Part shown: piece after piece, positions 1-6,898 of the stretch
Layout: each line of letters begins with the position of its first letter
How positions within the stretch are numbered: position 1 is the stretch's first letter
NCBI GenBank assembly: GCA_029239545.1
Contig: JARBUQ010000056.1
Coordinates: forward strand, 1 to 12,834
From: Paenibacillus sp.
GTDB taxonomy: Bacteria; Bacillota; Bacilli; Paenibacillales; NBRC-103111
Reading direction: 5' to 3'
Length of the DNA stretch: 12,834 nucleotides
Notes under the pieces: generated by a model
Database searches by the model: none
What the model saw: the letters and a program-made list of their open reading frames with translations, nothing else
What the model was told of the DNA's origin: nothing
Position numbers and translations under genes: made by a program

Positions 1-1
1 G

Positions 2-1657
2 TCGGATGAGCTGCAGAATGCACAGACAGCCAGAGCAAAAGTTGCGGAGCTGGTCAACGCTTCTTCCTTGACTAAGAATACGAACCGGGAACTGGTTACC
101 GAGATTGCCCGATTCGTGCTGACTCCTAACTTCTTCTTGAATCAGAAGGTTACAGATGAAGAGAAGGCCAAGGCACGCGACAATACGAAACCGGTATATA
201 TCGATAAAGACGATGTCCTTGTACAAAAAGGTGAGATGATTACTGAAGAGCTCTACCAGCGTGTGAAGACAGCTGGACTGCTGAAGGACAAAGTCAGCTA
301 CCGCCCTCAGCTTGGGCTTGCAATGACGGTAGCGTTGATGGTAGCGGCACTGTATATGTTCATTCGTCACAGCGAGCTGCCAATCCGACATAATAATCTG
401 CAGCTTATTATGCTTATTGCCATCTTTGTCTTGAATGTAGTCGGAATGAAAATCGTCTCCATGGGACAAAATTTGGAATATCCATACTTGGGTTATTTGG
501 CTCCTGTAGCTATGGGAAGCATGTTAATCGTGCTGCTGCTCGATTTTCACTTGGCGATTATATCGGCTTTGCTGTTCAGCATATTGGCAAGCGTCATGTT
601 CAATATTAACAACGAAGAGTTATTCGACTACCGCTACGGGTTTGTAGCGCTCGTTGTGGGACTGGCTGCGATCTTCTCGGCGCAAAGAGCCAACCAGCGG
701 TCTTCCATTCTCAAAGCGGGTATCAGCGCCTCGATATTCGGCTCCATAGCGGTCGTGTCGCTTATGCTGCTTAGCGATGATTACACGCGCAATGAGATTT
801 TGTACTCTACCAGCTTTGCCATTGCAGCCGGACTGCTTACCGCTGTTCTCGTTATTGGCTTGATGCCCTTCTTTGAAGGGGCTTTCGGTATTTTGTCACC
901 ATTGAAGCTGATTGAGCTGTCCAATCCCAATCACCCGCTGCTTCGCAAGCTTTTAACGGAAACACCTGGCACGTATCATCACAGCGTCATGGTCGGCAAC
1001 TTATCAGAAGCTGCAGCCGAGTCAGTCGGTGCAGACGGTCTGTTATGCCGAGTAGGCTCCTTCTATCATGATATTGGCAAAACCCGCAGACCAAGCTATT
1101 TTATCGAGAATCAGACGAATATTGAGAATCCGCATGACAGGATCGATCCCACGCTTAGCAAATCCATTATCGTTGCCCATGCGAGAGACGGTGTAGATAT
1201 GCTGAAGGAGCAGCGGATTCCGAAGCCGATTCGCGATATTGCCGAGCAGCACCATGGAACGACCTTGCTCAAATATTTTTACCATAAGGCTATGAAACAG
1301 CAGGAAACTGAACAAGATGGCAGCGAAGAGCCCGTGACAGAGGAAGCCTTCCGCTATCCGGGTCCTAAGGCGCAGTCCAGAGAAGCAGCTATTGTAGGCA
1401 TAGCGGACGGCGTTGAAGCAGCAGTGAGGTCGCTTCGCAACCCAACGATCGAGCAGATCGATACGATGGTGCGCAAAATTATTAAAGAGCGGCTCGACGA
1501 CGGACAATTCAATGAATGTGAGATTACTTTGAAAGATTTGGATACAATAACGAAGACGTTGAATGAGACATTACTCGGTATTTTCCACTCGCGGATTGAA
1601 TACCCGAATGACGAATTGCCAGTCAAAAGAGAAAGTAAGGGAGCTAACCCGTCATGA
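2..1657 (+). CDS. pgpH: PgpH/YqfF-type membrane HD-domain phosphohydrolase (c-di-AMP phosphodiesterase), 5' truncated by window edge
   Basis: The reading frame is open from base 2, so the true start lies left of the window. The 551 residues present are about three quarters of a ~710-residue family member. Reading order: the end of the extracellular 7TMR-HDED domain (bases ~2-310, including the conserved VLVQKGE patch), seven hydrophobic helices (~314-890), then a cytoplasmic HD domain (~895-1560). The HD domain shows YHHSVM (974-991), the paired metal ligands in FYHDIGK (His-Asp at 1067-1072), a later EQHHGT, and DGVEAAVRSL near the end. Relatives such as Listeria PgpH hydrolyse the second messenger c-di-AMP to pApA; that activity is inferred here from family membership. 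An internal TTG at 68 is not the start, because homologous sequence continues upstream. The stop overlaps the ybeY start by 4 nt. In B. subtilis phoH precedes this gene, but that region is outside the window. Confidence 0.93.
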   Translation, partial: SDELQNAQTARAKVAELVNASSLTKNTNRELVTEIARFVLTPNFFLNQKVTDEEKAKARDNTKPVYIDKDDVLVQKGEMITEELYQRVKTAGLLKDKVSYRPQLGLAMTVALMVAALYMFIRHSELPIRHNNLQLIMLIAIFVLNVVGMKIVSMGQNLEYPYLGYLAPVAMGSMLIVLLLDFHLAIISALLFSILASVMFNINNEELFDYRYGFVALVVGLAAIFSAQRANQRSSILKAGISASIFGSIAVVSLMLLSDDYTRNEILYSTSFAIAAGLLTAVLVIGLMPFFEGAFGILSPLKLIELSNPNHPLLRKLLTETPGTYHHSVMVGNLSEAAAESVGADGLLCRVGSFYHDIGKTRRPSYFIENQTNIENPHDRIDPTLSKSIIVAHARDGVDMLKEQRIPKPIRDIAEQHHGTTLLKYFYHKAMKQQETEQDGSEEPVTEEAFRYPGPKAQSREAAIVGIADGVEAAVRSLRNPTIEQIDTMVRKIIKERLDDGQFNECEITLKDLDTITKTLNETLLGIFHSRIEYPNDELPVKRESKGANPS

Positions 1658-2232
1658 AGCTGAAACTAGAAATTTCGAATGAACAGCAAGCTTTGGAGCT
1701 ATCGGATGCCCTCATTGCGAGACTCGAGCAGCTGCTTCAGATCGCAGGACGATTGGAAGATGTGAATGCCGGTGAGGTGGCTCTGAGCTTCGTTGATGAA
1801 GAAGCGATTCAAGCCTTGAACAAAGAATATCGCGGGCTGGACCAGCCTACTGACGTGTTATCTTTCTCGATGCTCGAAGCGGGAAAAGATGAGATCGAGA
1901 TCCTCTACGGCGACGATGATGATTATGATGACGAATATGAAGAAGAGAACGAGGATGCAGCCGATTTGGACCCCAATGGACAAGCAGGTGATGAAGAGGA
2001 TGATGACGATGACGATTATTTTCCAGATCCGTTAGGCGACATCATTATTTCTATGCCCACAGCCATTGCTCAGAGTGAAGAGTATGGTCATTCCGTTGAG
2101 CGAGAGATCGGGTTCCTCTTCGTGCATGGTTTTCTTCATTTGCTCGGCTATGATCATCAGGATGCCGACGCAGAGAAACAAATGTTCTCGAAGCAAGAGA
2201 AGGTTTTGCTAGAAGCGGGGTTGACGCGTTGA
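1654..2232 (+). CDS. ybeY: Endoribonuclease YbeY (rRNA maturation/ribosome quality control) with an acidic insertion
   Basis: Zinc-dependent single-strand endoribonuclease family acting in 16S rRNA 3'-end maturation and 70S ribosome quality control. The metal site H-x3-H-x5-H is intact at His158, His162 and His168 (HGFLHLLGYDH). The conserved TDVLSF (66-71) and LGDIIIS (127-133) strands are also present. The protein is 192 residues, against roughly 155-165 for most relatives. The excess is an insertion at about residues 86-126, between those two strands. It is strongly acidic: 24 of the 40 residues from 87 to 126 are Asp or Glu, mostly in runs. It does not touch the metal ligands, so the enzyme should be active. 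The ATG overlaps the pgpH stop (ATGA), and the stop overlaps the dgkA start, so coupled translation is likely. In B. subtilis the neighbour order is the same. Confidence 0.95.
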   Translation: MKLKLEISNEQQALELSDALIARLEQLLQIAGRLEDVNAGEVALSFVDEEAIQALNKEYRGLDQPTDVLSFSMLEAGKDEIEILYGDDDDYDDEYEEENEDAADLDPNGQAGDEEDDDDDDYFPDPLGDIIISMPTAIAQSEEYGHSVEREIGFLFVHGFLHLLGYDHQDADAEKQMFSKQEKVLLEAGLTR

Positions 2233-2936
2233 GAGATGTGAAACGATTTCGCCGCAGCTTCAGATATGCCTATGAAGGCCTGCAATATGCGCTATCGACA
2301 CAGCCCAACATGCAATTCCATTTCTCCGTAGGTCTGATAGCGCTCATCCTGGCCTTACTGCTTGAGCTCCCCAAGGCTGAGATCTTGTTCGTTCTCCTGG
2401 CGGTTACGCTTGTAATCGTCACAGAACTCATTAATACAGCGGTTGAGAAAGCCGTGGATCTGGCTATGCCTGAGCGTCATCCAATAGCCAAGATCGCCAA
2501 AGACGTTGCCGCAGCCTCCGTACTAGTGTCTGCGGTTTTTGCTGCTATTACAGGGATGATTGTATTCTACGACCCAATCGAGCTGTTAATTCGTCGGGCA
2601 GGCCGAGAAGAAGGGATGGTATCGCCAGGCATCATCTGGACCCTTGTAGCGCTGGTCGCGATGCTTGTTGTCGTGCTGCAAAGCAGATTTGCCCATAAGC
2701 ATGTGAAGCTTGCCATCAAGCCTAGTCTAATTGCAGCCGTATCTTTTTCTATTTCAACCTGGGTCACCATATTAACTTCACAGCCTTTAATTGCCTTACT
2801 TGGTTTCAGCTTATCCATTCAAATGATGTTCATCCTATATGATAGAGCACGCACGGGAATTGCGTCTCTTATGGCAGGTGCTTTGCTTGGGAGTGCTGTA
2901 ACGATTTTGGCCTATTCTTTAATCCATTACTTCTAA
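2229..2936 (+). CDS. dgkA: DgkA-family undecaprenol/diacylglycerol kinase with C-terminal membrane extension
   Basis: The N-terminal ~120 residues are a prokaryotic diacylglycerol kinase domain, an integral-membrane lipid kinase. In Gram-positives it mainly phosphorylates undecaprenol to recycle the wall-synthesis carrier lipid. Visible signatures are FRRSFRYAYEG (8-17), the catalytic ELINTAVEKAVD stretch with Glu66, Asn69, Glu73 and Asp77, and AKIAKD ending at Lys91-Asp92. The protein is 235 residues, about twice the ~120 typical of DgkA. The extra half (from ~121) starts with a short charged linker (IRRAGREEG) and then has three or four hydrophobic segments (~134-150, ~164-183, ~186-204, ~212-234); I do not recognise it as a known domain. 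The TTG start overlaps the ybeY TGA and matches where family homology begins; a GTG at 2238 in the same frame is an alternative. No frameshift is needed to explain the extension. Confidence 0.9.
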   Translation: MRDVKRFRRSFRYAYEGLQYALSTQPNMQFHFSVGLIALILALLLELPKAEILFVLLAVTLVIVTELINTAVEKAVDLAMPERHPIAKIAKDVAAASVLVSAVFAAITGMIVFYDPIELLIRRAGREEGMVSPGIIWTLVALVAMLVVVLQSRFAHKHVKLAIKPSLIAAVSFSISTWVTILTSQPLIALLGFSLSIQMMFILYDRARTGIASLMAGALLGSAVTILAYSLIHYF

Positions 2937-2970
2937 ATGTACCATTCCCGACAAAGAGAGCGTGATTCAT

Positions 2971-3411
2971 ATGACGGAACAGCTTCCACCAGCTCTGCCC
3001 TTTGAACCGGAATTCCTTATCGGGCACGCGATCCAAGCGGCCAGTAGAGCCTATGCGCCCTATTCCAACTTCCATGTGGGCTGTGTGCTCGTAGATGAGC
3101 TGAATCAACTGCATTACGGCTGCAACATAGAGAATGCGGCATATGGACCGACTAACTGCGCAGAGCGCACCGCCTTGTTTCGTGCTATCGCCGATGGGCA
3201 CCGGCCAAAGAGCTTTCAGCTGCTTGCAGTGGTGGGCGACACAGCGAAACCGATCACTCCATGCGGAGTTTGCCGTCAAGTCATGGTCGAGCTATGCAAG
3301 CCCGATATGCCGGTAGTGCTCGCCAATACTCGCGGAGATTATACCGTGACTACTGTAAAAGAATTACTTCCAGGTGCTTTTACTTCAAAAGATTTAGAGG
3401 AGGATTTATGA
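2971..3411 (+). CDS. cdd: Cytidine deaminase
   Basis: Zinc enzyme of pyrimidine salvage that deaminates cytidine and deoxycytidine to uridine forms in the cytoplasm. Counting from the ATG at 2971, the 146-residue protein shows the catalytic CAE (Cys63, Glu65) and PCGVC (Cys98, Cys101). This is the three-cysteine zinc site of the small homotetrameric class. The substrate motif NIENAAYG is at 52-59 and FHVG at 34-37. A GTG at 2962 in frame would add three residues, but the purine-rich AAAGAGAG at 2953-2960 sits 10 nt before the ATG and directly against the GTG, so the ATG is preferred. The protein is about 10 residues longer than B. subtilis Cdd, through a proline-rich N-terminus. Its stop overlaps the era start (ATGA). 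Confidence 0.95.
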   Translation: MTEQLPPALPFEPEFLIGHAIQAASRAYAPYSNFHVGCVLVDELNQLHYGCNIENAAYGPTNCAERTALFRAIADGHRPKSFQLLAVVGDTAKPITPCGVCRQVMVELCKPDMPVVLANTRGDYTVTTVKELLPGAFTSKDLEEDL

Positions 3412-4304
3412 AAAAAGGGTTCAAATCCGGCTTCGCAGCCATAATCGGACGACCTAACGTAGGAAAATCAACATTGCTGAATCAGATTATTGGTCAGAAG
3501 ATCGCGATCATGTCAGATAAGCCGCAGACTACGAGAAACAAAATTCAAGGTGTATATACAACAGAAAAGCTGCAAATTGTATTTTTGGATACACCAGGCA
3601 TTCACAAACCGCAATCCAAGCTTGGCGGGTATATGATGAAGGTCGCGGAGAGCACGTTTCATGAGGTGGATGCGATCCTATTCGTCATCGATGTCGTAGA
3701 AGGCTTGGGCGGCGGAGACCGGTTTATTATCGAGCAGTTAAAAAACGTCAAGACACCGGTCATGCTCATCCTGAACAAAATTGATAAGGTACATCCGGAA
3801 GCGCTGCTGCCAGTCATACAAACCTATAAGGATTTGTACAATTTCGCTGAGATCATCCCGGTCTCTGCCATGAGCGGGAATAATGTCAGTACGCTGCTTG
3901 AGCAGGTTGGCCGCTATTTGCCTGATGGTCCTCAATACTATCCTTCGGATCAGGTTACAGACTACCCGGAGCAGTTCATCTGCGCGGAGTTGATCAGAGA
4001 GAAGCTGCTCCACCAGACCAGGGAGGAAATCCCGCATTCTATTGCCGTTACTATCGAGGCTATGAAGGTTCAGGATAATGGTTTGGTTGATATTTCTGCG
4101 GTTATTTATGTGGAGCGGGATTCTCAGAAGGGGATCATTATTGGCAAGCAGGGCGCTTTGCTGAAGGAAGTGGGACGTCAAGCCCGTAAAGATATCGAAG
4201 CGCTTTTGGGCTCCAAAATTTTTCTGCAGCTATGGGTTAAGGTGAAGAAGGACTGGCGTAATCAAGATCATGTCTTAAAAGATCTCGGGTTCCGACACGA
4301 TTAA
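3408..4304 (+). CDS. era: GTPase Era (30S ribosome assembly)
   Basis: Essential-type GTPase that binds near the 3' end of 16S rRNA and helps 30S maturation, the same process as YbeY four genes upstream. All G motifs are visible in the 298-residue protein: G1 GRPNVGKS (14-21), G2 Thr42 in TTRNKIQG, G3 DTPG (61-64), G4 NKID (123-126) and G5 SAM (153-155). A C-terminal KH RNA-binding domain carries the loop GIIIGKQG (242-249). Length matches the family (~300). The start is fixed by a strong ribosome binding site, AGAGGAGGA (3395-3403), just before the ATG at 3408. The longer open frame back to 3261 only reads cdd out of frame. A 129-nt gap with no clear terminator separates it from yqzL. Confidence 0.97.
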   Translation: MKKGFKSGFAAIIGRPNVGKSTLLNQIIGQKIAIMSDKPQTTRNKIQGVYTTEKLQIVFLDTPGIHKPQSKLGGYMMKVAESTFHEVDAILFVIDVVEGLGGGDRFIIEQLKNVKTPVMLILNKIDKVHPEALLPVIQTYKDLYNFAEIIPVSAMSGNNVSTLLEQVGRYLPDGPQYYPSDQVTDYPEQFICAELIREKLLHQTREEIPHSIAVTIEAMKVQDNGLVDISAVIYVERDSQKGIIIGKQGALLKEVGRQARKDIEALLGSKIFLQLWVKVKKDWRNQDHVLKDLGFRHD

Positions 4305-4364
4305 GCTTTGAACTGTATAGTCAAAATATCGACACCCGTTCGTTCCAATTATTGTATCGGATAG

Positions 4365-4392
4365 TTGCCTCGTTCCCCGCTAATGCTATCTA
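4365..4392 (+). promoter_or_regulatory. Possible weak sigma-A promoter with extended -10, upstream of yqzL-recO
   Basis: TTGCCT (4365-4370) and TATCTA (4387-4392) are separated by 16 nt. A TG dinucleotide one base before the -10 gives an extended -10 element (TGCTATCTA). It lies in the only sizeable gap between era and recO and would start transcription about 35 nt before yqzL. The hexamers are imperfect, so this is only a candidate; the genes may instead be read from upstream. Confidence 0.28.
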
Positions 4393-4433
4393 ATGAGCAG
4401 CAGACCGGTACACATTTGGAGGGAAACCATACA

Positions 4434-4568
4434 ATGCGCGATTTTTCGTGGAAGTATTTTACGTTGACTGGTGATGTGGAGTCTTATCTGCTATACAGGG
4501 AAGTGAACGATGGCGGGGACGAGGAGCAAGAAGAATCGGAACTGCTGCCTGATGAGCTGGAAGGATAA
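4434..4568 (+). CDS. yqzL: YqzL-like small protein, function unknown
   Basis: A 44-residue protein that begins MRDFSWKYFTLTGDVESYLL, resembling my recollection of the small YqzL family that sits between era and recO in Bacillales. Position and start pattern are the main evidence; no function is established that I know of. The first ~24 residues carry the conserved aromatic-rich pattern. The C-terminal half is mostly acidic (EEQEE and similar), which looks disordered. The start is set by TTTGGAGGG (4415-4423), a strong ribosome binding site 10 nt before the ATG; the same frame is open further upstream but has no comparable site. It ends 32 nt before the preferred recO start. Confidence 0.75.
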   Translation: MRDFSWKYFTLTGDVESYLLYREVNDGGDEEQEESELLPDELEG

Positions 4569-4600
4569 GGATCGGGCAAGCAAAGGGAAGAGTGAGTGAT

Positions 4601-5347
4601 ATGCTGTACAGGGTCGAGGGTATCGTAATCCGCAGCTTCCCTTACGGGGAAGGCCATATCATATTAACTTTGCTGACTAAGGAATACGGCAAGATGAGCG
4701 TGATGGTTAGAGGAGCCAAGAAGGCTAAGAGCCGGAACTCTGCCATCACGCAATTATTTACATATGGTGAATTTGTATTTTTCAAATCCGGCTCTATGGG
4801 TACTCTCAGTAATGGCGAGATCATTAAGGCGTTCCAGAAGCTCAGGGAAGATATACACAAATCAGCTTACGGCGCTTATATGATGGAGCTTACAGATCGT
4901 TTGCTTGGAGATCAGGACCGAGTGGGCTGGATTTATGATCAATTGCTGGCCGCCTTGAATGCGATGGATGATGATAAGGATGTACTTATCGTGTCCCACA
5001 TTTATGAGATGAAGATGCTTTCTCTTGCGGGGTACATGCCGGATCTAGAACAATGCGTCTCATGCGGCACAGTTAATGGAGAGATGGCGCTAAGCGCATC
5101 GTTAGGCGGGATATTATGCACGCAATGTCGATACAAAGATACAGCGAGCCTACCTATAACCGCAAGCGTTCTCAAGCTATTGCGCCTGTTCCAGCGTATT
5201 GATATTAACAGACTTGGGAGTATCGAGGTAACGGATGCTACAAGAGCTCAACTCAAGCTCGGTATCCGGCTTTTCTACGACGCTCATGTGGATGTGAAAT
5301 GGAAATCAAGAAGCTTCATTGATCAGATGGACAAGTATGGCATCTAG
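4601..5347 (+). CDS. recO: DNA repair/recombination protein RecO
   Basis: RecO works with RecR to load RecA on SSB-coated single-stranded DNA in gap repair (RecFOR pathway). The N-terminal OB-fold runs from VEGIVIRSFPYGE through VMVRGAKKAKS (~5-44). A helical middle follows. The later part has two cysteine pairs, Cys152/Cys155 and Cys173/Cys176, in the four-cysteine arrangement common in Gram-positive RecO. The ATG at 4601 gives 248 residues and an N-terminus (MLYRVEGIV) that fits the family. A GTG at 4592 in frame, close behind AAAGGGAAG (4582-4590), would add three residues and cannot be excluded. In B. subtilis glyQ follows, but here the next gene is ppsR. Confidence 0.95.
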   Translation: MLYRVEGIVIRSFPYGEGHIILTLLTKEYGKMSVMVRGAKKAKSRNSAITQLFTYGEFVFFKSGSMGTLSNGEIIKAFQKLREDIHKSAYGAYMMELTDRLLGDQDRVGWIYDQLLAALNAMDDDKDVLIVSHIYEMKMLSLAGYMPDLEQCVSCGTVNGEMALSASLGGILCTQCRYKDTASLPITASVLKLLRLFQRIDINRLGSIEVTDATRAQLKLGIRLFYDAHVDVKWKSRSFIDQMDKYGI

Positions 5348-5358
5348 GCTGTGAATAA

Positions 5359-5387
5359 TTGACAACCCAGCACTCGTTTGATACTAT
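5359..5387 (+). promoter_or_regulatory. Strong sigma-A-type promoter upstream of ppsR
   Basis: A perfect -35 TTGACA (5359-5364), a 17-nt spacer and TACTAT (5382-5387), with an expected start near 5394. It lies 12 nt after the recO stop and is among the best promoter matches in the window. Transcripts from it would meet the terminator-like hairpin at 5408 after about 15 nt. Confidence 0.68.
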
Positions 5388-5407
5388 ATCAACAGCATAA
5401 TCAGGTT

Positions 5408-5447
5408 CTCCCGCTTCGTCCGTTCAAGGAGTTGCGGGAGTTTTTTT
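5408..5447 (+). terminator. Intrinsic terminator or attenuator in the recO-ppsR gap
   Basis: CTCCCGC (5408-5414) pairs perfectly with GCGGGAG (5434-5440) around a 19-nt loop and is followed at once by TTTTTTT. It can end transcripts coming from recO. Because a promoter sits just upstream, it could also attenuate the ppsR transcript or yield a ~50-nt RNA. A GGAG inside the loop (5428-5431) could compete for the CTCC of the 5' arm; this alternative fold is inference. Confidence 0.75.
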
Positions 5448-5488
5448 CTCGTTCCATCACCCGACCGTTCTCTCAAGGAGATGAGAAG

Positions 5489-6298
5489 ATGAGCTCTAAG
5501 AAACCGATCGTATATGTAGTATCAGATTCAGCAGGAGATACCGGTGAGTCGGTTCTGAGGGCAGCAGCGATTCAATTTCATCCGCTGACTGTAGAAATAC
5601 GCCGCGCCTCTTACATCATGGACCGTGAGGCAGTGGACCGTGTACTAGAAGAAGCAAGCAGGGAAGAAGCTGTTATTTTGTTCACACTCGTTATTCCTGA
5701 ACTGCGTGATTATTTGACCTCGAGAGCGAGCAAATTCAGTGTATCCACAATTGATCTTCTGGGACCTATCATAAGCCGTCTGGAGAGTGTCCTTAACAAA
5801 GAAGCCTTACATCAACCAGGTTTGATCCATCAATTGGACGAAGATTATTTCAAGAAGGTTGAAGCAGTTGAGTTTGCTGTCAAGTATGATGACGGGCGGG
5901 ATTCCTCCGGTGTGCTGCAAGCAGATATCGTCCTTGTTGGCGTTTCGCGGACATCCAAGACACCATTATCCATGTACTTGGCTCATCGTACGTTCAAGGT
6001 AGCCAATGTGCCGCTTGTACCGGAACTTAAGCCGCCTGATCAATTGTTCACAATATCCAACAAGAAGATTGTTGGTCTTGTCATAGATCCGGACAAATTG
6101 AATATGATTCGCAGAGAACGTTTAAAAGCGTTGGGCTTATCAGGAAACGCGATGTACGCTCAGGTTGAGCGAATTAAGAAAGAGCTGGAGTATGCCCGCG
6201 AAATTATGGCAAGACTGGGCTGTGTAGTAATCGACGTTTCTAACAAGGCTGTAGAAGAAACAGCGAGTGTTATATTGGGCATGTTTCGGAACCGTTAG
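5489..6298 (+). CDS. ppsR: PpsR-type bifunctional kinase/pyrophosphorylase (DUF299, YqfL-like), putative PPDK regulator
   Basis: Members of this family (bacterial PPDK or PEP-synthase regulatory proteins) reversibly phosphorylate a threonine of pyruvate phosphate dikinase or PEP synthase, using ADP for inactivation and Pi for reactivation. The 269-residue length matches B. subtilis YqfL closely. Visible signatures are the opening VYVVSDSAGDTGES (8-21) and the P-loop-like GVSRTSKTPLS (151-161). The start is set by AAGGAG (5475-5480) 8 nt before the ATG at 5489. The same frame is open back to a TTG at 5378, but that stretch contains the terminator hairpin and is untranslated leader. The target PPDK/PEP-synthase gene is not in the window, so the exact substrate is inferred. 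Confidence 0.93.
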   Translation: MSSKKPIVYVVSDSAGDTGESVLRAAAIQFHPLTVEIRRASYIMDREAVDRVLEEASREEAVILFTLVIPELRDYLTSRASKFSVSTIDLLGPIISRLESVLNKEALHQPGLIHQLDEDYFKKVEAVEFAVKYDDGRDSSGVLQADIVLVGVSRTSKTPLSMYLAHRTFKVANVPLVPELKPPDQLFTISNKKIVGLVIDPDKLNMIRRERLKALGLSGNAMYAQVERIKKELEYAREIMARLGCVVIDVSNKAVEETASVILGMFRNR

Positions 6299-6322
6299 CA
6301 ATTCTTCCGCAGCTAAGAAGGA

Positions 6323-6350
6323 TTTCCTGAGTTTTCATCGTATATATAAT
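6323..6350 (+). promoter_or_regulatory. Candidate sigma-A promoter ahead of yaiI/yqxD-dnaG-sigA
   Basis: A perfect TATAAT (6345-6350) in a TATATATAAT context. The best -35 is the poor TTTCCT (6323-6328), 16 nt upstream. The expected start near 6357 gives a ~30-nt leader before the next ATG. The place fits the known habit of sigA operons to have promoters at their 5' end, but the -35 is weak. Confidence 0.42.
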
Positions 6351-6388
6351 AACGGCGTAATCATAAGGCGGGAACTGGTGATGGAAGA

Positions 6389-6859
6389 ATGAGCAAGGAG
6401 CGATGTCGAATCATCGTCGATGCGGACGCATGTCCGGTTAAGAACGAAATCATCGAAGCTGGCAATCGATTCGATGTAATAGTTATGATGGTCGCTTCTT
6501 ATGATCACCGGCTTCAACCAGCAAATGGGGTTGAGATTGTGCAGGTAGATCGATCCGATCAATCGGTTGATCTCTATATTGCCAATCGGCTCAGGCCGGG
6601 CGATATTATGGTCACCCAAGACTTCGGGCTGGCTACTATCGGTCTTGCCAAAAAGGCTATTGTATTGGGTAACCGGGGGCAGCATTATTCCGACCAAACG
6701 ATTGATTTTCTGCTGGAGAGTCGTCATGAGAGTGCCAAAAGGCGTAGAGGGGGCAAGCATTCCAAGGGGCCTAAGCCATTTACAGACGAGGATCGACAGC
6801 ATTTTCTACAATCTCTGACAAAAGTTTTACATGGTTTGCAGGAGAATACCTCCATATAG
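6389..6859 (+). CDS. yaiI: YaiI/YqxD family protein (DUF188), PIN-like fold predicted
   Basis: Conserved protein of unknown function, 156 residues, the usual family size. The hallmark VDADACPVK is at 10-18. A second conserved acidic site VTQDFGLA is at 75-82. The basic tail RRRGGKHSKGPKPFT (118-132) is also characteristic. The acidic pattern recalls PIN-like nucleases, but no substrate has been established that I know of. In B. subtilis the equivalent yqxD is the first gene of the yqxD-dnaG-sigA operon, and here it precedes dnaG by 39 nt. The ribosome binding site is modest (GGTGATGGAAGA just upstream), and the ATG at 6389 matches the family N-terminus. The B. subtilis name is yqxD. Confidence 0.92.
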   Translation: MSKERCRIIVDADACPVKNEIIEAGNRFDVIVMMVASYDHRLQPANGVEIVQVDRSDQSVDLYIANRLRPGDIMVTQDFGLATIGLAKKAIVLGNRGQHYSDQTIDFLLESRHESAKRRRGGKHSKGPKPFTDEDRQHFLQSLTKVLHGLQENTSI

Positions 6860-6898
6860 CGAATACGTATAAGGGCACTCCACAAGAAGGTGAACAGG

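Noticed and set aside
1043..1507. Minus-strand open frame opposite the pgpH HD domain, and similar minus-strand frames elsewhere
   Set aside because: They lie entirely opposite well-conserved genes, show no recognisable motif, and have no supporting ribosome binding site or promoter that I could see.
3261..3407. Long N-terminal extension of era
   Set aside because: It is the cdd gene read in another frame. Era homology begins at the ATG at 3408, directly after a strong ribosome binding site.
5378..5488. N-terminal extension of ppsR from a TTG at 5378
   Set aside because: The stretch contains the terminator hairpin and overlaps the -10 region of a promoter. The ATG at 5489 has a good ribosome binding site and gives the family length of ~270 residues.
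5348..5488. T-box or other known riboswitch in the recO-ppsR gap
   Set aside because: No T-box consensus (AGGGTGG-type) is present, the region before the terminator is only ~15 nt long after the predicted start, and no aptamer core I know is visible.
6301..6320. TTCTT/AAGAA inverted repeat after ppsR as a terminator
   Set aside because: The stem is only 5 bp and A/T-rich, and is not followed directly by a T-run.
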